Shown piece after piece: positions 16,337 through 23,699 of a stretch of DNA of 64,000 nucleotides (its first letter is position 1; the number at the start of each line of letters is the position of its first letter). The DNA lies in NCBI RefSeq assembly GCF_900101595.1, contig NZ_FMYY01000024.1, forward strand, positions 39,642-103,641. Reading direction: 5' to 3'. Under the pieces are notes generated by a model. The model had not been told where the DNA came from and searched no databases. It worked only from the letters and a program-made list of their open reading frames with translations. The translations under genes were made by a program, and so were the position numbers. Source of the stretch: Paenibacillus sp. cl123 (GTDB lineage: Bacteria > Bacillota > Bacilli > Paenibacillales > NBRC-103111).

Positions 16337-18004
16337 ATGAGCGAGCTTTTTTCGGGTAAGACGAGACAGGACGTACTGAAGCGGATGGAAAGCCAGATTG
16401 TAGATGTGCTGATTATCGGGGGAGGCATCACGGGAGCGGGCATCGCCCTGGATGCGGCGACGCGCGGCATGAGCGCCGCTCTGGTGGAGATGCAGGATTT
16501 TGCGGCGGGCACCTCCAGCAGATCGACCAAGCTTGTGCACGGGGGACTGCGGTACCTCAAGCAATTCGAGGTTAAAATGGTCGCAGAAGTCGGCAAGGAG
16601 CGGGCGGTCGTCTACGAGAACGGCCCCCATGTGACGACGCCGGAGTGGATGCTGCTGCCCTTCCATGAGGGCGGGACGTTTGGCGCCTTCTCGACTTCGG
16701 TAGGTTTGCGGCTGTACGATTATTTGGCCGGAGTCAAGCGTTCGGAGCGCAGGAAGATGCTGAGCCGCAGCGAGACGCTGGAGCGGGAGCCGCTGCTGAA
16801 GCAAAACGGCCTGAAGGGCGGAGGCTATTATGTGGAATACCGGACCGACGACGCCCGGCTTACGATTGAGGTCATGAAGCGCGCGGTAGAGGCGGGGGCG
16901 CTGGCGGTCAACTATACGAAGGCTGAGCAGCTGCTGTACGAAGGCGGCAAATTGGTGGGCGTGCAGGCTGTCGACCGGATCGGCGGGGGCACCTACACGA
17001 TCCGCGCCCGCCGCGTCGTCAATGCGACAGGTCCATGGGTGGATACGCTGCGGGAGCTCGACAAGTCCAAGAAGGGCAAGACGCTGCGTTTGACCAAAGG
17101 GATTCATCTCGTATTCGACGGGGCGCGCTTCCCTCTGAAGCAGGCTATCTACTTCGATACGCCAGACAAGCGGATGGTGTTCGCTATTCCGCGCGACGGG
17201 AAAACTTATGTCGGCACGACCGATACGGATTTCACCGGGGATACGGCCAACCCGCTGATGACGGCGGCCGACCGGGATTATGTCGTGCAGGCGGCGAACT
17301 TCATGTTCCCTACGCTTAAGCTGACGGGAGCGGATGTGGAGTCCAGCTGGGCCGGTTTACGGCCGTTGATCTATCAGGAGGGCAAGTCGCCTTCTGAAGT
17401 GTCCCGCCGCGACGAAGTATTCCGCTCCGACTCCGGCCTCTTCACGATCGCCGGCGGCAAGCTGACCGGCTACCGCAAGATGGCCGAGACAGTCACGGAC
17501 ATGCTGGCTGCGGAGCTTCAGGCTGAGGGCCAAGGGCCTTTCCGTCCGTGTGCGACGAAGACGCTGCCGATCTCGGGAGGAGATGTCGGCGGCTCAGCGA
17601 AGTTCCCGAGCTTCGTGCGCGAGCAGGTACAGCAAGGGGTACGGCTCGGGCTTACGCAGGCGGAAGCCGAGCAGCTGGTCCGGCGCTACGGAACGAACAT
17701 CCGTGACGTCTATGCGCTGCTGCCGGCAGCGGCGGAACAGGCGGGGCGTTACGGGCTGCCATCCGCCGTCTATGCCGCGCTGCAATATGGCATCCAGCGG
17801 GAAATGGTGGCGAAGCCTGCCGACTTCTTCATCCGCCGCACAGGAGCTTTGTTCTTCCAGGTAGACGCAGTCCGAGCCTGGAAAGAAGGCGTGCTCCAAG
17901 CGATGAGCGATTTGCTGGGCTATACAGCCGAGCAGCGGGAAGACTACGCCGCCGAGCTGGAGCGGCATCTGTACCACGCGGTTACGCCGGTCGCGGCGGA
18001 CTGA
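16337..18004 (+). CDS. glpD: Aerobic glycerol-3-phosphate dehydrogenase
   Basis: A 555-residue membrane-associated flavoprotein that oxidises glycerol-3-phosphate to dihydroxyacetone phosphate and reduces quinone. N-terminal FAD site: VLIIGGGITGAGIALDAA (about residues 24-41), followed by the family block GTSSRSTKLVHGGLRYL. Substrate-binding region: YVGTTDTDFTGD and SSWAGLRPL; the GGKLTGYRKMAE block closes the FAD domain. ATG at 16337 after GGAGG. Expression depends on the leader in front. Together with GlpK it completes glycerol entry into glycolysis. Confidence 0.95.
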   Translation: MSELFSGKTRQDVLKRMESQIVDVLIIGGGITGAGIALDAATRGMSAALVEMQDFAAGTSSRSTKLVHGGLRYLKQFEVKMVAEVGKERAVVYENGPHVTTPEWMLLPFHEGGTFGAFSTSVGLRLYDYLAGVKRSERRKMLSRSETLEREPLLKQNGLKGGGYYVEYRTDDARLTIEVMKRAVEAGALAVNYTKAEQLLYEGGKLVGVQAVDRIGGGTYTIRARRVVNATGPWVDTLRELDKSKKGKTLRLTKGIHLVFDGARFPLKQAIYFDTPDKRMVFAIPRDGKTYVGTTDTDFTGDTANPLMTAADRDYVVQAANFMFPTLKLTGADVESSWAGLRPLIYQEGKSPSEVSRRDEVFRSDSGLFTIAGGKLTGYRKMAETVTDMLAAELQAEGQGPFRPCATKTLPISGGDVGGSAKFPSFVREQVQQGVRLGLTQAEAEQLVRRYGTNIRDVYALLPAAAEQAGRYGLPSAVYAALQYGIQREMVAKPADFFIRRTGALFFQVDAVRAWKEGVLQAMSDLLGYTAEQREDYAAELERHLYHAVTPVAAD

Positions 18005-18116
18005 CCGGAGCGGGCGTGTTAGACGGCGGGGGGCGGAGCGCCCGGAGGCCGACTCCCGCCGCTCCTTCCTTCGCCCGTCGCGTCGATCACGCGCATACTG
18101 CGCTCGTAGCGAGAGA

Positions 18117-18161
18117 AAGCTTTTCTTCACCGTGTGGAAGCGGTGGAGAAGGGCTTTTTTT
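18117..18161 (+). terminator. Terminator after glpD
   Basis: AAGC..TTCTTCACCG (18117-18132) pairs with CGGTGGAGAA..GCTT (18141-18156), and a T-run follows. Confidence 0.8.
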
Positions 18162-18244
18162 AGTTTGCTGCTGCTCATGTCTCCTTCGTAAGGGGCTGGG
18201 CATCTGAGCAGCGACCGAAAAATCGCTTGAAGTGGAGAAGCGAG

Positions 18245-18504
18245 TGTACGGAAAATCGTATAAATGCGTTCGATTGGCGCTCAAAGGCATGGGAGTTGTA
18301 TGGAAAATCGTATAAATGCGTCCGATTGGCGTTTAAAGGCATGAGAGTTGTACGGAAAATCGTATAAATGCGTCTGATTGGCGTTCAAGAGTATGGGAGT
18401 TGTACGGAAAACCGTATAAATGCGTCCGATTGGCGTTCAAAGGCATGAGAGTTGTATGGAAAACCGTATAAATGCGTCTGACTGGCGCGTTCAAAAGCAT
18501 GGGT
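18245..18504. repeat. Five tandem copies of a 52-bp repeat
   Basis: Units begin with TGTA at 18245, 18297, 18349, 18401 and 18453, so the period is exactly 52 bp. The last unit is less regular. Each unit holds a mini-hairpin of form ACGG-AAAA-CCGT and a GTATAAATGCG block followed by GATTGGCG. Variants in the hairpin arms (C/T) keep pairing through G-U in plus-strand RNA. The array follows the glpD terminator; no gene covers it convincingly. Confidence 0.9.
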
Positions 18505-18972
18505 CGCGTCATCCGCCTCTCGTCCGTTTGTGCGTATGGACACCGTCAGGTGAAGTAAAACAAGTTCGGTTTAAATCAATGCCGCTTATGGCTGACGCTT
18601 AACAAGCGCTGTCCTTTCTGAGTAAAACGACAGCTGGTCTGCTGCGGCGTCGAACGAAGCCGTATCTGAACTCTAATGAGCTTAAGTCCCCAGACGGCAA
18701 CCTACTGAATACTCGTCCCGGAGTTCCTCGTTTTTCTACAAACGACAAGTTGGCACCGAAGCAACGCGCCCCTGCCCCCGCCTCCCCGCAAGCAAGCCCA
18801 CGAGCATCAGCCGCCCGCAAGATAACCTTCCCGTGTTCGACTTGCGGGTCCATCCCTGCCGCTTGGTAAAATAGCAGCAGGTCTGTCCTTTTGGCCCGGA
18901 ATCCGTCATAATGAAGCATACAGAAACAAGCGGTCGCAACAATTAAACAAACTTGAAAGGAGAGGGTTCACG
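18505..18972. other. Intergenic region before moeA
   Basis: About 470 bp without a convincing gene. A minus-strand open frame (18599-18919) has no good start signal. A CATAAT at 18907-18912 could be the moeA -10. No clear riboswitch is recognised. Confidence 0.45.
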
Positions 18973-20250
18973 ATGGACAATGGCTATGCGCAGGGTTCAC
19001 GGAGGGCGGTTTCGGTGGAAGAAGCTGTCCGGCGAATCCAAGCTCATATCCGTCCGGTCGAAGCGGAAGAAGTCTCCCTTGCTGAAGCGTCCGGACGGCG
19101 TTTGGCTGAGCCGGTATATGCACCGCATCCGCTGCCTCATTTCCGCCGGTCGGGCATGGACGGCTACGCCATCCGCTCTGCGGATGTGGCCGGAGCGAGC
19201 CGGGATTGTCCCGTTGCGCTTGAAGTAACCGTCTGCATCGCGTGTGGGGACGTGCCGGTAGCGGCGCTGGAGAGCGGACAGGCTGCCAAGATCATGACGG
19301 GGGCGATGCTGCCCGAAGGGGCGGATGCAGTCATCATGTTCGAGATGACAACTGCCGATCAGCGGGCAGGAAGTTCGATCGTGCTGATCTCGAAGCCGAT
19401 CGAGATCGGAGCCAACGTGACGCCCGTCGGCGCAGAGGCGGCCGAAGGAGAGCTTATTGCCGAGACGGGGAGCTTGGTAGGAGCGGGAGAAACGGCGCTG
19501 CTCGCCGCATTTGGCTGTACAAGCGTACGGGCGCGCCGCAGGCCGGTCATCGCGATCGCATCGACGGGCTCCGAGCTGCTGTCGGCGAATGAGCCTTTGT
19601 CACCGGGGCATGTCCGCAATAGCAATGCCTTGATGTTGGCTGATCTGGTCCGCAGTCTGGGAGGGATTCCTCGTTTGCTTGGCACCGTTCGAGATGAGGT
19701 GGAGCCGGTAAGCAGCCTCATCCGGGAGGCGATCCCCGAGGCGGATGCGATTGTCACCTCAGGGGGAGTATCCGTAGGCGACTACGATGTCATGGCTCAG
19801 TGGATGTCCGCTTGGGAGGGCAATACCTTATTCAACAAGGTCGCGATACGGCCCGGAAGCCCGACCAGCGCCGGTATTTTGAACGGGAAGCCTGTTATTG
19901 CGCTGTCGGGCAACCCCGGGGCTTGTTATGTCGGGTTTGAATTGTTCGTCAGGCCGGTGGTAGATCGGCTGCTGGGCGCTCCGCGCCCCGGAATGCCCCG
20001 CATCCAGGCGCTGCTCGGTCAAGATTGCGGCAAGGTCAACGCCTATCCGCGTTACTTGCGGAGCAGACTGGAGTTTCGCGAGGGCCGGGTGTATGCGCAT
20101 CCGCTCGCGCATGATAAGTCGGGCAGCCTGAGATCTATCAAGGACACGACCGCTTTGCTCGTTTTGCCGGCAGGCGGCAGCGGAATGCAGGCTGGGGAAC
20201 CGGTAGAGGTGCTGCTGACGGGGGCCGGGCGGTCGATCACCGGGCTGTGA
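18973..20250 (+). CDS. moeA: Molybdopterin molybdenumtransferase MoeA
   Basis: A 425-residue enzyme that inserts molybdate into adenylated molybdopterin, the last step of molybdenum cofactor synthesis. Family blocks: PLPHFRRSGMDGYAIRS near residue 55, ATGAMLPEGADAVIMFE-type MTGAMLPEGADAV, the MoCF-domain GSELL and VTSGGVSVGDYD, and SGNPGACYVGFELFVRP near the end. ATG at 18973 follows AAAGGAGAGG. It heads a three-gene cofactor operon with mobB and mobA. No Moco enzyme gene lies in this window. Confidence 0.93.
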   Translation: MDNGYAQGSRRAVSVEEAVRRIQAHIRPVEAEEVSLAEASGRRLAEPVYAPHPLPHFRRSGMDGYAIRSADVAGASRDCPVALEVTVCIACGDVPVAALESGQAAKIMTGAMLPEGADAVIMFEMTTADQRAGSSIVLISKPIEIGANVTPVGAEAAEGELIAETGSLVGAGETALLAAFGCTSVRARRRPVIAIASTGSELLSANEPLSPGHVRNSNALMLADLVRSLGGIPRLLGTVRDEVEPVSSLIREAIPEADAIVTSGGVSVGDYDVMAQWMSAWEGNTLFNKVAIRPGSPTSAGILNGKPVIALSGNPGACYVGFELFVRPVVDRLLGAPRPGMPRIQALLGQDCGKVNAYPRYLRSRLEFREGRVYAHPLAHDKSGSLRSIKDTTALLVLPAGGSGMQAGEPVEVLLTGAGRSITGL

Positions 20251-20284
20251 GCGCGTGCAGACAGGCGCGAAGGGAGGACGGAAA

Positions 20285-20830
20285 ATGGGAAAGCAGGCGA
20301 TCTTGCAAGTCGTAGGCTATAAAAATTCCGGCAAAACGACGCTGACATGCGAGCTGATCAAGAGGCTCAAGGAGCAGGGCTTGTCCGTCGGTACTGTGAA
20401 GCATGACGCTCACCGGCTGGAGCTGGATACGGAGGGCAAGGATAGCTGGCTGCATCGGGAGGCCGGCGCTGAGGTGGCGGCTGTCGTTTCGGAGCAGTCC
20501 GGTGTTACCTTTATGACGGAGACCCGAACGCTGGCATTGGACGAGCTGCTGGACCGTATGACCTCTGTGGAGGTCGTGCTGGTCGAAGGATTCAAGCGGG
20601 AACGGTATCCGAAGCTGGTGCTGATCCGCGAGCCCGAGCATCTGAAGTTGCTGGAGACGGTCACAGCGGCTGCTATCATCGCTACCTGGCTGCCTGTCGA
20701 ACAAGTGCGACCGTACGCAGGAGAATTGCCCGTTGTCCCCATCGAGGACATGGAGAAGCTTTTGGAAGCTGCCGCTGCCGTGATTGATGAGCAGTTGGGC
20801 AACATGTGGACGCCAGGTGAAGGACGATGA
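20285..20830 (+). CDS. mobB: Molybdopterin-guanine dinucleotide biosynthesis protein MobB
   Basis: A 181-residue GTP-binding P-loop protein. The Walker A VGYKNSGKTTL is at the N-terminus, followed by GTVKHDAH and EGFKRERYPKL, both typical of MobB. It assists MobA in attaching GMP to molybdopterin; its exact role is still debated in the literature. ATG 20285 has GGAGG seven bases before it; the open frame upstream is not needed. The stop overlaps the mobA start (ATGA). Confidence 0.92.
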   Translation: MGKQAILQVVGYKNSGKTTLTCELIKRLKEQGLSVGTVKHDAHRLELDTEGKDSWLHREAGAEVAAVVSEQSGVTFMTETRTLALDELLDRMTSVEVVLVEGFKRERYPKLVLIREPEHLKLLETVTAAAIIATWLPVEQVRPYAGELPVVPIEDMEKLLEAAAAVIDEQLGNMWTPGEGR

Positions 20831-21474
20831 CCTGGCCAAGAGAAAGGAGCACGTGTGACCTAGCGCTAACCGGCGTCATCGTCGCGGGAGGGCTTAATAC
20901 AAGAATGGGCCGGGTAAAGGGGTTGATGCCTTTTGCAGGACAGCCTCTGGTCCTCAGGTCGATTGCCGCCATGAAGCAAGTATGCGGACAGCTGCTGATT
21001 GTGACCAATGAGCCGTCCGACTTTGCCTTCGCCGCCGCCGCAGACCCCGCCGTTCGCATCATCACCGATTTGATCCCGCATAGAGGACCGATGAGCGGCT
21101 TGCATGCCGCCCTCGCTCAGTCGGAAGGGAGCTGGTTCTGGGCGGTGGGCAGCGATATGCCATTTATCTCGGGCGCGGCCGCGCTGTGGCAGCTGGACCG
21201 GCTTCGCGCGAGTGGAAGATGGGCGGCCGTCCCGTCCATCGGCAGCCGGCTTCATCCGCTGCATGCCGTCTATCACGCCGACTGCCTGCCTTCGCTGGAG
21301 GCAGCGCTGCACTCGCCTCATACGGGACTGATCCGCTGGCTGAGCGGCATCCCTTCTCTGCTGCTGACGGAGGAGGAGTTTGCAGAAGTGGGACTTTTCA
21401 CCCAGTGGGCAGACAGCTTCAATGACCACGCCGAATACGAGCGCTGCTTGGAGCGCGCGGAGCAGGAACTATAA
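20827..21474 (+). CDS. mobA: Molybdenum cofactor guanylyltransferase MobA
   Basis: A 215-residue nucleotidyltransferase that transfers GMP from GTP to molybdopterin. The nucleotide-binding signature reads VIVAGGLNTRMGRVKGLMPF, close to the usual LAGGxSxRMGxxK. Further support comes from GPMSGLHAAL and the metal-binding GSDMPFIS. The ATG is embedded in the mobB stop. A moderate terminator follows at 21488. Confidence 0.92.
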   Translation: MTWPRERSTCDLALTGVIVAGGLNTRMGRVKGLMPFAGQPLVLRSIAAMKQVCGQLLIVTNEPSDFAFAAAADPAVRIITDLIPHRGPMSGLHAALAQSEGSWFWAVGSDMPFISGAAALWQLDRLRASGRWAAVPSIGSRLHPLHAVYHADCLPSLEAALHSPHTGLIRWLSGIPSLLLTEEEFAEVGLFTQWADSFNDHAEYERCLERAEQEL

Positions 21475-21487
21475 GCTAATCAAAGAT

Positions 21488-21517
21488 CGTCCGGCGGACA
21501 CGCACGGGCGGTTTTTT
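21488..21517 (+). terminator. Terminator after mobA
   Basis: CGTCCG (21488-21493) pairs with CGGGCG (21505-21510), including one G-U, followed by G and six T. Confidence 0.65.
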
Positions 21518-21622
21518 GTTTATTTCAAGGCACGGAAAAGGAGGAATTCCCAGAAAAATGTCGAAATGATTCAAATAACTTGGTCGAATCATGTCGAAGA
21601 AGAGGAGATGTACATACTTGCA

Positions 21623-21724
21623 GGCAAGCCGTAGGCTATCCGGGAAAACCGGCGCGCCGGAAAATGAGCCGGGTCTTACGCGGCGCGACAGCGCAAGCTT
21701 AGCGAGATACATGGCTTTCTTGCC
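21623..21724 (+). ncRNA. Possible structured leader of the chemoreceptor gene
   Basis: GGCAAG-CC-GTA (21623-21633) can pair with TAC-A-TGG and CTTGCC (21709-21724), with a four-base bulge, closing about 75 nt rich in GC helices such as CCGG/CCGG and GCGC blocks. It lies 40 nt before the chemoreceptor start. I could not match it to a known riboswitch class, and there is no terminator after it. Confidence 0.35.
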
Positions 21725-21762
21725 GACAATGAGAGACCTCATAAACAAAGGAGCAGACAACG

Positions 21763-23286
21763 ATGGAGCTTAATCCGGCCAAATCCAGGATGAACGTATG
21801 GAAACGGTTCACGGCAGACGACTCAAAGCTTAGTCCAGCCGAAAGAGACATGGTGCGCCGCAACGCGATTGTTTACCGAGCGCTCAGCTTCGTGTCGCTG
21901 CTTACGATTGCGGGCACAAGTTCGATGGAAGCCGGAGCGGGCATGTTCAAAGTTGCGCTGCTGGCGTTCATGCTGCTTCTCTGGCTGACGATGACTTATG
22001 TGCATCTGAAGCGCAAGCTGATTAGGCATACCAAATACATAGCCGTGCTGGGATCGGTCCTCACGTCGGTCCTCTCCATCTTCATGAACCCGGACAGCAT
22101 GAACGTATTTACGCTGTATTATTTGATTCTGCTCGCCTTGGTCTATATGGACTTCAAGCTTACAGCAGGTGTTCAGCTGATTACATTCGGATTGCTTCTC
22201 TATATGCTGTTCGGTCAGACGGAGCAGATTAACTGGGCGGCAGACTCCATACCTACCTACCTGATTTATTTTATGCTGATCAATATTCTGGTCTTCTGCA
22301 TTCTCAGGGTTACCCAGCATCTTAATGGCCGGATGGAAGAGTCGCGCCGAGACGCCGAAAGCCTGATGCTCCAGCAAAAACAGCAGAAGGAATCGATCCT
22401 CCAGCTGGTTGAAGCCGTATCGCGCAATATGGGGGTTATCACTCTGGCAGCCAAAGAAAACACGACTGCGCTCCAGGAGATGAATGCGGCCTTTCAAGAG
22501 ATTGCGAAGGGCTCCACCTCCCAGATGGAATCGACCATTGAGATTAATGAATCGGTGCAGCATATGCTGGGCTTGGTCGAGCATATGTCGGAGTCGATGC
22601 AGCAGCTGCAGCAGGAGACGGGAACGACGAGCAGGCTGTCCGAATCCGGAGCTCAAGATATTCATCTGCTGAATGAAACCTTTAAGCAATTCAACAAGGA
22701 GATCGAGGCGATGTCAGGGGAGATCAGCGAGCTGATCGGCAAGCTTGATTCCACCAATGCGTTCAGCACGACGATCAAGGAGATCGCGAACCAGACGAAT
22801 CTGCTTTCCCTGAATGCGAGCATCGAAGCGGCCCGGGCAGGTGAGCAGGGCAAAGGCTTTGCTGTCGTCGCTCAGGAAATCCGCAAGCTTTCGGATATGA
22901 CCTCTTCGTCCGCCGATCATATTACAGAGCAAATTCGTCAGTTGTCCGAGCAGTCCAATCTGACCCGTCAGCGGATGGAGCAGGTAGCCGCGGGCATGGA
23001 TAAAAACTTCGGCATCACGGAGCGGACCAGCCACTCCTTTGACTCGATCAATCAGGCGATTGCCCGGCTCAACGAGCTGTCCGACAATAACAACCGCATG
23101 ATGCAGTCCGTCCAGCAATCCGTGGGCGTGATCAACGACTCTACAGGCTATCTGGCCTCGGTAAGCGAACAGACAAGCGCTTCTCTGCAGGAGCTGCTGG
23201 CTACGGTCGAATCCTTGCTGGACGGCAATCAGACAAGCTTGACGAACATCGAGAAGACGGAAGAAGCGCTGCGCCAAGTTTCCTAG
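21763..23286 (+). CDS. Methyl-accepting chemotaxis protein with polytopic membrane domain
   Basis: A 507-residue chemoreceptor. The first 195 residues contain about six membrane helices with only short loops, so there is no classical extracytoplasmic sensor and no HAMP. From about 200 the protein is coiled-coil and ends in the methyl-accepting signalling domain. The highly conserved tip reads TNLLSLNASIEAARAGEQGK, followed by GFAVVAQEIRKLS. It relays a signal, perhaps sensed within the membrane, to CheA/CheW. ATG 21763 follows AAAGGAG. No che gene is nearby. Confidence 0.9.
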   Translation: MELNPAKSRMNVWKRFTADDSKLSPAERDMVRRNAIVYRALSFVSLLTIAGTSSMEAGAGMFKVALLAFMLLLWLTMTYVHLKRKLIRHTKYIAVLGSVLTSVLSIFMNPDSMNVFTLYYLILLALVYMDFKLTAGVQLITFGLLLYMLFGQTEQINWAADSIPTYLIYFMLINILVFCILRVTQHLNGRMEESRRDAESLMLQQKQQKESILQLVEAVSRNMGVITLAAKENTTALQEMNAAFQEIAKGSTSQMESTIEINESVQHMLGLVEHMSESMQQLQQETGTTSRLSESGAQDIHLLNETFKQFNKEIEAMSGEISELIGKLDSTNAFSTTIKEIANQTNLLSLNASIEAARAGEQGKGFAVVAQEIRKLSDMTSSSADHITEQIRQLSEQSNLTRQRMEQVAAGMDKNFGITERTSHSFDSINQAIARLNELSDNNNRMMQSVQQSVGVINDSTGYLASVSEQTSASLQELLATVESLLDGNQTSLTNIEKTEEALRQVS

Positions 23287-23303
23287 ACTGTCCCGGCTTC
23301 CAA

Positions 23304-23333
23304 AGAAAAAGACCCGCCTATGTACGGCGGGCC
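23304..23333 (-). terminator. Minus-strand terminator after the large HAD gene
   Basis: On the minus strand CCCGCC and GGCGGG pair around a seven-base loop and are followed by TC and five T. It would stop transcripts coming from the gene at 23700-26390. Confidence 0.65.
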
Positions 23334-23463
23334 ATCCAAGCTTGCTATATTTCAAAAAGGGGGGTTGCTTATATCTTACCCCTTGAATATTAAGGACACA
23401 TCAAAGTTTTGTTTCATTTTCATTACAAATATTGAATCGGCCCGAATCGGCGTCATCCGCAAC

Positions 23464-23502
23464 CCCCTCAGTATCCTTTCCCGGGAGATGAGGGGCTTTT
23501 TT
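23464..23502 (+). terminator. Plus-strand terminator after the chemoreceptor gene
   Basis: CCCCTCA (23464-23470) pairs with TGAGGGG (23489-23495); the inner part can extend the stem, and six T follow. Confidence 0.8.
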
Positions 23503-23699
23503 GGCAGCTTCATTCTATAGGTGGGCGGATAAAGGCAGAGTGGTTTTCTCCTCCGATTTGGATTCGCCGCCCGTGCGGAGGCCCGGCATGCTCTGCCGGT
23601 TCTTCTGGAGCAGCGCGTCTTCGGCCAATTCTTCGCATCCGGAGCTTATCGGCTGATTGGAAGCGCCCCAGCCTTGATTAAACTCCTCTTGGCTCCGCT

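Larger units (their letters stand above)
23287..23699. other. Intergenic region between convergent genes
   Basis: Contains two oppositely directed terminators (listed separately). I find no gene here; short open frames lack ribosome binding sites. Confidence 0.6.

Noticed and set aside
18245..18504. CRISPR array
   Set aside because: Repeats are contiguous 52-bp units without unique spacers, and no cas gene is nearby.
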